Source: Treponema sp.
GTDB taxonomy: Bacteria; Spirochaetota; Spirochaetia; Treponematales; Breznakiellaceae
Length of the DNA stretch: 64,000 nucleotides
Direction of reading: 5' to 3'
NCBI GenBank assembly: GCA_012517385.1
Contig: JAAYUZ010000053.1
Location: forward strand, 1-64,000
Positions within the stretch are counted from its first letter, which is position 1; the number at the start of each line of letters is the position of its first letter. Under the pieces are notes generated by a model, which searched no databases, was not told where the DNA came from, and saw only the letters and a program-made list of their open reading frames with translations. The position numbers and the translations under genes are program-made. Below, piece after piece: positions 20,692 to 28,587 of this stretch.

Positions 20692-21513
20692 ATGCTCCCT
20701 ATCTCCCAATTAGACCCTCATATAGCCCAGGGTATCCGCTATGTCCTTATGGATATTGATGACACCCTTACGCAGCGGGGCAAATTGCTCGATTCCTCCT
20801 ATACTGCCCTGTGGAGACTCCACAAGGCTGGCCTTGTGGTGATTCCTGTTACCGGACGCCCCGCAGGCTGGTGCGACCTGATAGCCCGGCAGTGGCCGGT
20901 GGATGCGGTGATTGGTGAGAATGGGGCTCTGGTGTTCTGGGAAGAACCCGCTACCCAGCCGGGGGGCATTCCGGTGCTTAAACAGCGCTTTCATCCTGAG
21001 GCGGTGAGGAACAATGATGGCCGGCTCAGCCTTATTCAGGAGAGGGTCCTTCAGCTTGATAGCCGCCTCAGGCTTGCAAAGGACCAGCCCTATCGGCTCT
21101 TTGATGTGGCCATCGATTTTGCCGAAGAGGAGCCGGTGCTCCCCCTTGAACTGGCTGTGCAGGCTGCGGACCTTGCAAAAAGCCTTGGCGGACGGGCTAA
21201 AGTTTCATCAATCCATGTGAACATCTGGATGGGAACCTATGACAAGCTTTCCATGGCGGAGCTTTTTCTGCGGGAACAGTTACGCTGGGACCCGATGCGG
21301 GAACGGCACCAGGTGCTCTTTGTTGGCGATTCCCCCAACGACGAGCCCATGTTCGCTGCCTTTCTCCATTCCTGCGCGGTAGCCAACATCACCAAATATA
21401 CCCATCTTATAAAGCAGCCTCCCGCCTATGTTTCGAACGCCGACTGCGGCGATGGGTTTGCGGAAATTGTCGATCGTCTGCTGGTGCTGCGGTCAGAACA
21501 GGGAACATATTGA
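20692..21513 (+). CDS. HAD-IIB family hydrolase
   Basis: The 273-residue cytoplasmic protein has the HAD motif I VLMDIDDTLTQRGK near residue 18, motif II VIPVTGRPAGW, and motif IV FVGDSPNDEPMF near residue 210. This is the layout of the Cof/sucrose-phosphatase group (subfamily IIB). Members dephosphorylate sugar phosphates, and the exact substrate cannot be read from the sequence. There is no ribosome site before ATG 20692. Its TGA overlaps the next ATG (TGATG), so it is coupled with the pseudouridine synthase. Confidence 0.82.
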   Translation: MLPISQLDPHIAQGIRYVLMDIDDTLTQRGKLLDSSYTALWRLHKAGLVVIPVTGRPAGWCDLIARQWPVDAVIGENGALVFWEEPATQPGGIPVLKQRFHPEAVRNNDGRLSLIQERVLQLDSRLRLAKDQPYRLFDVAIDFAEEEPVLPLELAVQAADLAKSLGGRAKVSSIHVNIWMGTYDKLSMAELFLREQLRWDPMRERHQVLFVGDSPNDEPMFAAFLHSCAVANITKYTHLIKQPPAYVSNADCGDGFAEIVDRLLVLRSEQGTY

Positions 21514-22220
21514 TGAAATCCAGGGGTAATGCTGGTAACGGCAAAGCCGACCGGCCCTGGCGGCTCCCCCAGGGTATGCAGATCCTCTATGAGGATGGGG
21601 ATCTTATCGTAGTCTTTAAGCCCGCAGGGCTTCTTTCCGTAGCCGCCGGCGGCGAAAAGAACAGAACCGCCTATTGGATATTGAATGAGTACCTGCAGCG
21701 CCGCGGTATACGGCAACAGGTGGCGGTGGTGCATCGGCTCGACAGGGATACCTCCGGGGTAATGCTTTTTGCCAAATCGGCAGCCATGAAGAAGGCTCTG
21801 ATGGATAACTGGGATGAACTCGTGCTGGAGCGGCACTATGTGGCGGTGGTAGAGGGCTCAGTTACCGATAAGGAGGGGACTATCGATATACCTCTGGCTG
21901 AAGATGCCCGGGGCAGGGTAGTGCCCGCACCCTCCGGCCGGGGCCAGCGGGCAGTTACCCATTGGAACGTGCTGCGGAGCGGAAGCCGCTACAGCCTCCT
22001 TTCCCTGGAACTCGAGACCGGCCGGCGGAACCAGATTCGGGTCCATTGCGCGGCTATTGGGCATCCGGTTGCGGGGGACGAAAAGTCCGGCAGCCGCAGC
22101 AATCCCCTGGGGAGGCTTGGGCTGCATGCGGAGCAGATTAAGTTCATCCACCCCCGCACCAGGGAAGTCATGGATTTTTCTGTACCAGCCCCATCGAATT
22201 TTACAGCTGTAATACAGTAA
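21513..22220 (+). CDS. RluA family RNA pseudouridine synthase
   Basis: The 235-residue protein carries the catalytic-aspartate signature VAVVHRLDRDTSGVMLFAKS (first 20 of the motif, residues about 70-90), then LELETGRRNQIRVHCAAIGHPVAGD. This places it in the RluA group, which converts specific uridines in rRNA or tRNA to pseudouridine. It lacks an N-terminal S4 domain, being the short form, so the target site is uncertain. The ATG at 21513 overlaps the preceding TGA by one base. A TTG three bases earlier is a less likely start. Confidence 0.88.
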   Translation: MKSRGNAGNGKADRPWRLPQGMQILYEDGDLIVVFKPAGLLSVAAGGEKNRTAYWILNEYLQRRGIRQQVAVVHRLDRDTSGVMLFAKSAAMKKALMDNWDELVLERHYVAVVEGSVTDKEGTIDIPLAEDARGRVVPAPSGRGQRAVTHWNVLRSGSRYSLLSLELETGRRNQIRVHCAAIGHPVAGDEKSGSRSNPLGRLGLHAEQIKFIHPRTREVMDFSVPAPSNFTAVIQ

Positions 22221-22330
22221 GGTTCTTTAAAAACTCAGGGACTGTTAAAAGAGCAGCTATAGATGTATATCCACTGTTTTTCTTGAAATCCAGGTGAAAT
22301 GTAGTAAAGTTATTAACGGAGGCAATGTTG

Positions 22331-22819
22331 ATGAAAAAGATAAGATTTTTTATGGTCCTTTGTGGTGTTTTGTTGGGAACAAACCTCTTTGCCCAGACGA
22401 CTAAACAGGCAGACCCGCGGGTGGCAGCCATGCTGCAGGGAATGAATATTACATATACGGTTACGGATAACGCAAATTATGAAATTGAGTATGACCTGGC
22501 TTCCGGCAGAACCCAATATGTTTATATCATGTCGGAAACTCAAAAATACCGGGGTATGGAGGTCCGTGAGATCTGGTCCAATGCGGGGGTTCTGCAGGAG
22601 GATCCGGAGCTGGACTTGCTCTATGCCCTTATGGAAGAATCGGGTACCAATAAAATCGGTGCCTGGGTACTCGAAGAACAGGATGATGGCATTCTCTTGT
22701 TTTATTCTATTAAAATCCCTGTTTCCCATACCCAGGAAGACCTGCGGCAATCCATTGCCTTTGCCGCAGAGGTAGCCGACAGCTGGGAGACAGACCTTTT
22801 CGAAGATGATGTAAATTAG
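22331..22819 (+). CDS. Small exported protein, YbjN-like
   Basis: The product starts MKKIRFFMVLCGVLLGTNLFAQ, a clear signal peptide with an LFA-Q cleavage site, followed by about 140 residues. The mature part (NYEIEYDLASGRTQYVYIMS, DLLYALMEES and the closing QSIAFAAEVADSWE region) resembles the YbjN fold in strand and helix order, but I would not name a function. ATG 22331 is preferred over 22325 because GGAGG (22318-22322) is 8 bases from it. It is monocistronic and ends at a strong terminator. Confidence 0.7.
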   Translation: MKKIRFFMVLCGVLLGTNLFAQTTKQADPRVAAMLQGMNITYTVTDNANYEIEYDLASGRTQYVYIMSETQKYRGMEVREIWSNAGVLQEDPELDLLYALMEESGTNKIGAWVLEEQDDGILLFYSIKIPVSHTQEDLRQSIAFAAEVADSWETDLFEDDVN

Positions 22820-22857
22820 TATAAAGTTGTTGGCTATCCTGGGATGGGGGTATCTCT

Positions 22858-22892
22858 ACAAAAAGCGCCCCGCTTGATGGGGCGCTTTTTGT
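22858..22892. terminator. Bidirectional intrinsic terminator
   Basis: A perfect 14-base inverted repeat (22858-22871 with 22879-22892, seven-base loop) has a GCGCCCC stem core flanked by A5 and T5 runs. It ends the plus-strand small exported protein gene and the minus-strand membrane protein gene that converge here. Confidence 0.92.
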
Positions 22893-22898
22893 AATTCC

Positions 22899-23672
22899 CT
22901 AGTCCTTCCAGGGGAAGATGAAGCTGCGGAATGAGCGGGTGCCGGTTTTTTCCCGGTCCTCGGCGAGGAGTTCCTCCCAGGGGATGTGCCGGCGGTTTGC
23001 ATCAGGGTGGGCTTCGAGCCAGTCATACTTAAGGAGCCGCAAGCGGAGGGCTTCGTCTAAAAAGAGGAGGATGCCCGCCGGCCCCGGGGCGAGAAAGGCC
23101 AGAAACAGCGACAGGGCAAAAATGACCGTGTTGTGTAAAAACACAAAGAGACTGAAGCCGGGGTTATCAAAAAAGAGGATAAAACTTTTTTTCAGTATCT
23201 TGCCGGTTTTCTTATCCAGACGGGCCCGGATCGGCAGAATGTACTGGAAGGCCATCAATATAATTACGAGGGTCCAGAACACTAATGATGCCGCAAAGAG
23301 CCCCACCATGGTGCCAAGTTTTGCATAGAAGGGGAGCGCGACGTAGGCCAGGAGCAGCCAGAAGAGGGCTGCCAGGCTTAGAAGGATGGCTGTCGGGATG
23401 CCTTCTTTAAGGTTAGCAAAAAAATCGGTAAAACCAAAGCTGCCATAATCAGAAATGGACTTAACCGAAAGGGCTGTCGCCACAAGGTACAGGACGCACC
23501 AGAAGGTCCCGAGGATGATCACCGCCAGAGCCAGAAGCGGTATGTCTGCGAGGACCGTGGGCAGCAAAATCGGTATGGCTGCGGAAAGGACGAAGCCAAG
23601 ATTCACCAGGGCAATTCTGAACAGGTTGTCCCAGAGGTCAAAAAAGGTTTTCTTGATAAGGAATCCGATCAT
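22899..23672 (-). CDS. Integral membrane protein of unknown function
   Basis: From ATG 23672 the product is about 257 residues beginning MIGFLIKKTFFDLWDNLFRIALVNLGFV, with five or six hydrophobic segments and a charged cytoplasmic tail rich in Arg, Glu and Lys (HIPWEELLAEDREKTGTRSF). The arrangement resembles the DUF624/YesL-type membrane proteins found in Firmicutes and spirochaetes, but I do not recognise a function. An in-frame GTG at 23711 would add 13 residues, and neither start has a convincing ribosome site. It is divergent from the riboflavin transporter operon. Confidence 0.6.
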   Translation of the reverse strand: MIGFLIKKTFFDLWDNLFRIALVNLGFVLSAAIPILLPTVLADIPLLALAVIILGTFWCVLYLVATALSVKSISDYGSFGFTDFFANLKEGIPTAILLSLAALFWLLLAYVALPFYAKLGTMVGLFAASLVFWTLVIILMAFQYILPIRARLDKKTGKILKKSFILFFDNPGFSLFVFLHNTVIFALSLFLAFLAPGPAGILLFLDEALRLRLLKYDWLEAHPDANRRHIPWEELLAEDREKTGTRSFRSFIFPWKD

Positions 23673-23714
23673 GGGTTTACTATACGTAACAAGCGAGAAT
23701 TGGTCCAGCACTCA

Positions 23715-23743
23715 TTGACGAAGAGCTCTGAGAAACGTATTAT
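23715..23743 (+). promoter_or_regulatory. Promoter of the FMN-riboswitch rfu operon
   Basis: TTGACG (23715-23720) and TATTAT (23738-23743) are 17 bases apart. The start of transcription would fall near 23750, immediately before helix P1 of the aptamer. Confidence 0.65.
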
Positions 23744-23754
23744 ATAATCGGACA

Positions 23755-23908
23755 GATTTTCAGGGTCGGGTGAGTTCATCAGGTTGTATCAAGTTGATGA
23801 ATGATTCCCTACCGGCGGTATAGCCCGCGACTTGGCTGTTGTTATCCAATGGCCGACTGAACCGGTGAAACTCCGGTGCCGACGGTATAGTCCGGATGAA
23901 AGAAAATC
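23755..23908 (+). promoter_or_regulatory. FMN riboswitch (RFN element)
   Basis: P1 is formed by GATTTTC (23755-23761) and GAAAATC (23902-23908). Between them are the conserved RFN blocks: CAGGGT near 23761, CCCTACCGGCGGTATAGCCC (23807-23826), GAACCGGTGAAACTCCGGTG (23859-23878) and CCGACGGTATAGTCCGGATG (23879-23898). The aptamer binds flavin mononucleotide. Given the terminator immediately after it, FMN should stop transcription of the importer genes. Confidence 0.96.
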
Positions 23909-23964
23909 GAGGGAAGAAGGTGCCGGCCGGGCCTTCATAATAGCCCATCATTTTCGAACAAATG

Positions 23965-23996
23965 ACGCCCTGGATATCATCCGGGGCGTTTTTTTT
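23965..23996 (+). terminator. Riboswitch expression-platform terminator
   Basis: ACGCCCTGG (23965-23973) pairs with CCGGGGCGT (23981-23989), followed by eight T. It lies 57 bases after the aptamer and 36 bases before the rfuA start, as expected for transcriptional attenuation. Confidence 0.88.
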
Positions 23997-24031
23997 GCCC
24001 CGGAACGTATATCCTATGTTGGAGGTTTCCT

Positions 24032-25165
24032 ATGAAGAAGGTGGAAACAGTCTTGAGCAGTTCTGGAGCCCATAGGCAAGTTAAAAGGGGTTTTGGTTCC
24101 CTGGTTTTCAGGGTAGCCCTTTTTGCGCTGCTGTCTGCAGCGGGCAGTGGGTACGTTTTCGCTGGCGGCGGGGCTGAGAAGAGTGGCAGTTCCCAGACTG
24201 CTGGGCAGAACCTGGCGGGGAAGGGCGAGTCCCTGGTGGTCTTTGTCCCCGGGGTTGTCTCTGGCAGTCCTATCTATGAAATGCTCGTAGCGGGAGTTCA
24301 AAAAGCGGTGGATGAAAAACCCGGCAGTACCGTCAAGGTGGTAGAGGGGGGCTTTAACCAGGCAGAATGGGAATCAAAAATCACGAGTCTCGCCGCAAGC
24401 GGGGTGTATCAGCTTATCATTTCTTCCAATCCTGCCATGCCGGCTATCTGCCAATCCGTGGCCGCAAAGTTTCCAAAGCAGAAATTTCTGCTCTTTGACG
24501 GCCATCTGGAGGGGAATCCTCAGATCTATACCCTCCGGTATAACCAGCGGGAACAGGCCTATCTGGCAGGCTATATCGCTGCCCTGGTGGCTCAACAGGC
24601 TGGGGGTGCAAAAAAACTCGGCCTTGTGGCGGGACAGGAGTACCCTGCGATGAACGACATCATTTTCCCCGGTTACCTGCAGGGAGCCCGGGCGGTGGAC
24701 CGCGCCTTCTCGGTGGATTTCCGTGTGGTGGGCAACTGGTACGATGCGGGTAAGGGCAGCGAGCTTGCGGCCAGTATGATCCGGGAAGGGGCAAAGGTAA
24801 TACTCCCTATTGCCGGCGGGGCCAACCAGGGGGTCATTCAGGCTGCCTCTGACGGCGGGGCCAAGGTGGTCTGGTTCGATGTCAATGGCTATGGGATAAA
24901 ACCGGGGGTCGTAGTCGGCAGTGCTATCCTGAAACAGGACAGGGCTGCCTATGAAAAGACCAGATTGTACCTGGAGGGCAAACTGCCCTTCGGCAAGGCT
25001 GAGCTGGTCGGAGTGGCCGACGGCTATGTGGACTTTGTCGATGATGATCCGGCCTACATCGCCGCGGTCAGCGAGACTGTCCGGAAACAGCAGGCCGAAC
25101 TGGTCACCCGGCTCCGGAAAGGGGCCCTTACGCTCCGGGAGGATGGGACCGAAGTCCGGAAATAA
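24032..25165 (+). CDS. rfuA: Riboflavin-binding protein of an ABC importer (BMP/PnrA family)
   Basis: The 377-residue protein is a basic-membrane-protein type solute receptor (LVVFVPGVVSGSPIYEML, IISSNPAMPAICQSVAAKFP, YLAGYIAALVAQQ). In Treponema pallidum the same family and gene order form the riboflavin importer RfuABCD, and the FMN riboswitch upstream fixes the substrate here. The N-terminus is long (about 45 residues to SGYVFAGGGAEKSG) and shows no lipobox cysteine, so export by signal peptidase I is predicted rather than lipid anchoring. A GGAGG site precedes ATG 24032. Confidence 0.92.
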   Translation: MKKVETVLSSSGAHRQVKRGFGSLVFRVALFALLSAAGSGYVFAGGGAEKSGSSQTAGQNLAGKGESLVVFVPGVVSGSPIYEMLVAGVQKAVDEKPGSTVKVVEGGFNQAEWESKITSLAASGVYQLIISSNPAMPAICQSVAAKFPKQKFLLFDGHLEGNPQIYTLRYNQREQAYLAGYIAALVAQQAGGAKKLGLVAGQEYPAMNDIIFPGYLQGARAVDRAFSVDFRVVGNWYDAGKGSELAASMIREGAKVILPIAGGANQGVIQAASDGGAKVVWFDVNGYGIKPGVVVGSAILKQDRAAYEKTRLYLEGKLPFGKAELVGVADGYVDFVDDDPAYIAAVSETVRKQQAELVTRLRKGALTLREDGTEVRK

Positions 25166-25167
25166 AC

Positions 25168-26745
25168 ATGGAAATTATCCTGCGGAATGTGTCCAAGTAT
25201 TTTCCCTCCAATGGGGTTCAGGCCCTTTCCGGGGCCCATTTTGAGCTCCGGCCAGGGGAAATACATGCCCTCCTGGGGGAAAATGGGGCCGGGAAATCGA
25301 CCCTGATGCACATTCTCGCGGGACATCTGGAAATGACCACCGGGGAGCTTCTTGTGGATGGTATTCCCCGTACCTTTACCAGTCCAGGCTCAGCCCTCCA
25401 GACCGGTATCGGCATGGTGCGGCAGCACCCGGTCCTGGTCCCAGGCTTTTCCCTCTGGGAAGATGCCCTGCTCGGGCTCCCCGGGCCGCCCCTGGCACCG
25501 CTGAATGCCCGCCTTGGTCGGCGTCGTTTTCAGGACCTTTCTGACCGCTGGGGCTTTGATCTGGATGCAAGCACAAAAACCGAGCACTTGACCATAAGCC
25601 AGCGTCAGAAGGCATCGGTACTGACACTGCTGCTTCATCAAGTCCAATGTATCATTCTGGATGAACCCACGGCGGTGCTGACCCCCATAGAAACGGAGCG
25701 GCTTTTTTCATTACTGCTGAAACTCCGTTCCGACGGGCTGTCTATCGTGCTCATTTCTCATAAACTGGAAGAAACCCTGTCAGTGGCAGACCGGCTTACC
25801 ATACTCCGTCAGGGGAAAAGTGTTGCAACGCGGCTCACCAATGAAACAAATACCGAAGAATTAACCCAACTCATGTTCGGTGATGCCTTTGAGCAATCTA
25901 ATGCATCTATGTCTTTTTTGCATGTTGTTCCTGCCGTCCAGGAAGAGCCCATATTGATGGTGGACCATCTTTCGGTAGCACAAAAAGAACTGGCCCATCT
26001 GCGGGACCTTTCATTTTCAGTACATAAAGGCGAGGTCTATGGGATTGCGGGTGTCCGGGACAGCGGACTTGAGACCCTGGAACTGACAATCACCGGGTTT
26101 GTAAAACCCCTAGCAGGCAGAATCTTGCTGAATGGCCGAGCTGTAGAACACCAGGGGCCTCTGGCGTTCCGCCGTGCGGGGGCCGCCTATGTCAGTGCGG
26201 ATCGTCTTGGCCGTGCCATCGCATTAAAATTGCCGATTATCGATTCTCTTATAGTTCATGCCCATCGACGTTTTGTAAAAAATCGTTTCCTGTGGCCAAG
26301 ATTCCTTGACCTTAAGGCGATCCGGTCCTGGGCTCGAAATATTTTTGGGTTAAGCAACATACAGGGAAGTCTGGATAGTCCTGCGGAGGCCTTTTCGGGA
26401 GGTCAGCTGCAGCGGCTCATTTTAGCCCGTGAATTTGCAGAAGCTGCCCCGCTCTTTGTTCTGGCTGAGCCGGGCTGGGGGTTGGATGCCGCGGGCAAGG
26501 TGCTGCTCCAGGAGCGGCTTGATGTATATCTTAAAAATGGCGGTACGGTTCTGCTTTTTTCTACCGATGTGGATGAACTGCTTCAGTTTTCTTCACATAT
26601 TATGGTGATACGGGATGGGCGAAATGTACTTGAATTGGATGTTCCGGAAGATGAACATCTGCGCCATATGCTGAAATCACAGATCTCCGCTGCCATGGTT
26701 GGAACTGGGGTTCCGCAGGAAACTATCCGGGAGGTTCAGGTATGA
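25168..26745 (+). CDS. rfuB: Riboflavin ABC importer ATPase
   Basis: The 525-residue protein has two ABC domains in tandem, as in sugar and nucleoside importers of this class. The first has Walker A GENGAGKST near residue 37, a Q-loop region VRQHPVLVPGF and Walker B CIILDEPTAVL. The second keeps the signature AFSGGQLQRLILA but its Walker A region reads IAGVRDSGLETLE and lacks the GK lysine, so only one site is likely to be fully catalytic. It starts two bases after the rfuA stop and overlaps rfuC by four bases. Confidence 0.92.
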   Translation: MEIILRNVSKYFPSNGVQALSGAHFELRPGEIHALLGENGAGKSTLMHILAGHLEMTTGELLVDGIPRTFTSPGSALQTGIGMVRQHPVLVPGFSLWEDALLGLPGPPLAPLNARLGRRRFQDLSDRWGFDLDASTKTEHLTISQRQKASVLTLLLHQVQCIILDEPTAVLTPIETERLFSLLLKLRSDGLSIVLISHKLEETLSVADRLTILRQGKSVATRLTNETNTEELTQLMFGDAFEQSNASMSFLHVVPAVQEEPILMVDHLSVAQKELAHLRDLSFSVHKGEVYGIAGVRDSGLETLELTITGFVKPLAGRILLNGRAVEHQGPLAFRRAGAAYVSADRLGRAIALKLPIIDSLIVHAHRRFVKNRFLWPRFLDLKAIRSWARNIFGLSNIQGSLDSPAEAFSGGQLQRLILAREFAEAAPLFVLAEPGWGLDAAGKVLLQERLDVYLKNGGTVLLFSTDVDELLQFSSHIMVIRDGRNVLELDVPEDEHLRHMLKSQISAAMVGTGVPQETIREVQV

Positions 26746-27755
26746 GAACCGCTGGCAGGGCCCGTTTCGCTCCCCTCTGGGGTGCGGTTTTTTCGCTGGG
26801 AAGCGGTATCCTTCTCATCTGTCTCCTGATTCTTTTTACCAGTGCTGATTCTTTGGCTACGCTGAAAGTATTCTTTTTAGGACCCTGGTCTTCTCCCTGG
26901 TTTATCGGCAACACCCTGGATATGGTGGCCCTGCTCATGGTGAGCGCCCTGGGGGTAGCCGTAGCGTTTCGCGGTGGAACCTTTAACCTGGGAGGTGAGG
27001 GGCAGATTTACCTTGGAGGACTGGGCGCCACGGTGGTGCTTCTGTCTTTTCCGACCCTGTCCGGTACTTTGTCACTCCTGCTTGCGGCCCTGGTAAGCCT
27101 GGTGATTGGGGCCCTCATGGGCGGTCTTTCGGGGGTCTTAAAACGATATGCCAGGGCCGATGAATTGATTACGAGCTTCCTGTTTTCAGCGGCTCTTACT
27201 CCGGTTGCGGATTATCTTATTGCAGGCCCCCTGCGGGACAAATCGGGCAGTCTGCTTGCAAGTCCCCGTTTTGCACCGGAGAGAACCTTAACCCATCTAT
27301 TGCCGCCTTCCAGTCTTTCTACTTCCTTTCTTTGGGCTATAGGACTCGTCTTTTTGGTATATATATTGATGAACCGAACTGAAAGCGGTTACCGGTTCCG
27401 GGTTGCAGGGACTAGCCCTGAGTTTGCCCGTTATGGGGGCTTCCCTGCTCCAGCCTATTGGGTATATGCCATGGCTAGCTCCGGAGCCCTGCATGGGCTT
27501 GCAGGCTTTTTTGCTGTAGCGGGAACCTATGGCCTCTGTCATCAGGGGTTCTCCGGTGGGTTGGGCTGGAGCGGTATCGCCGTAGCCCTGATTGGCCGCA
27601 ACAAGCCCCTGGCGCTTTTTCCGGCGGCGCTTATGTTTGCCTGGCTTAAAGCCGGTTCCGATGGGGCCCTGCTTGCTTCGGGTCTGCAGTTCGAAACATC
27701 GGCTTTTGTGCAGGCGATTATCCTGCTGCTCGTAACGGTTCGGAGAAAACCATGA
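26742..27755 (+). CDS. rfuC: Riboflavin ABC importer permease
   Basis: The 337-residue membrane protein has about nine hydrophobic segments and the BPD_transp_2 motifs GGTFNLGGEGQIYLGGLGA and GFSGGLGWSGIAVALIGRNK, which define the permease of nucleoside/riboflavin importers. It overlaps rfuB and rfuD by four bases each (ATGA), so the subunits are translationally coupled. Confidence 0.9.
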   Translation: MRTAGRARFAPLWGAVFSLGSGILLICLLILFTSADSLATLKVFFLGPWSSPWFIGNTLDMVALLMVSALGVAVAFRGGTFNLGGEGQIYLGGLGATVVLLSFPTLSGTLSLLLAALVSLVIGALMGGLSGVLKRYARADELITSFLFSAALTPVADYLIAGPLRDKSGSLLASPRFAPERTLTHLLPPSSLSTSFLWAIGLVFLVYILMNRTESGYRFRVAGTSPEFARYGGFPAPAYWVYAMASSGALHGLAGFFAVAGTYGLCHQGFSGGLGWSGIAVALIGRNKPLALFPAALMFAWLKAGSDGALLASGLQFETSAFVQAIILLLVTVRRKP

Positions 27756-28561
27756 TATACACCCTCTTAACAGCTTCGGTGCCCCTTATACTTGCAGGAT
27801 TAGGTGCAATGATAAGCGACTTTTCTGGTTATCTGGCGGTATTTCTTGAGGGAGCCATGATGCTGGGGGCCTTCTTCGTCTGGGTCTTTAGTATATGGAG
27901 CGGGTCCATCTTCGTTGGTTTTATTATAACGTTGCTGATTACCGGGCTTATGGGCTGGCTGCTCTCCCGTTTTATCCGCTGGACCGGAGCGAATCCCTTT
28001 GTAGCTGCCCTGGCTTTAAATATAGCTGCTTTGGGTATAACAGAGACGATTTCAGTGCTTCTGTATAACACCAAGGGTGTGCTTCGCTCACCCGGTTTTC
28101 CTGCTATAAATGGTATCTGGTTTGTGGTACTTGCTGTTGCATTAGTATTTCTTGCCTATTGGGTCATCTACCATACTCCATTAGGACTCAGGCTGCGAGC
28201 CTCAGGGAGAAGTCCCGAGGTCCTGCTCCAGCGGGGGATCGATCCGGTGCGGTACCGGGATGGGGCCTGGGCGGTGGCAGCCATGCTTGCAGCCCTGGCA
28301 GGGGGTGTTTTAACGGTTAAAATAGGCGCCTATGCTCCCGGCGGGACCAACGGGCAGGGGTGGATTGCCCTGGTTATGGTATATCTGGGATTCAGGAATG
28401 TGGGGGGCGTGGCCCTGGCGGCAGTGGTGTTTACTCTTATTGAGCGGGTCGGCATAGAAGCCCAGGCGGTACTCGCCATCCCATCAACCTTATTGCTTGG
28501 TCTTCCCTCTTTACTTGCCTTATTACTCTATATTCTCTCCCAGCTATTGAGAAAAGAGTAA
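27752..28561 (+). CDS. rfuD: Riboflavin ABC importer second permease
   Basis: The 269-residue membrane protein is the partner permease. It shows the same family pattern (FLEGAMMLGAFF near residue 30, LRASGRSPEVLLQRGID and the GTNGQGWIALVMVYLGF segment) and about eight membrane segments. It is the last gene of the riboswitch-controlled unit. The kinase gene that follows starts 27 bases later and may be read through. Confidence 0.9.
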   Translation: MIYTLLTASVPLILAGLGAMISDFSGYLAVFLEGAMMLGAFFVWVFSIWSGSIFVGFIITLLITGLMGWLLSRFIRWTGANPFVAALALNIAALGITETISVLLYNTKGVLRSPGFPAINGIWFVVLAVALVFLAYWVIYHTPLGLRLRASGRSPEVLLQRGIDPVRYRDGAWAVAAMLAALAGGVLTVKIGAYAPGGTNGQGWIALVMVYLGFRNVGGVALAAVVFTLIERVGIEAQAVLAIPSTLLLGLPSLLALLLYILSQLLRKE

Positions 28562-28587
28562 GCCAGGTCGATAATTTTAAATAGCCA

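Noticed and set aside
26040..26100. Damaged rfuB because the second Walker A is missing
   Set aside because: Loss of one Walker motif in the second half is common in two-domain importer ATPases of this type, so the gene is treated as functional.
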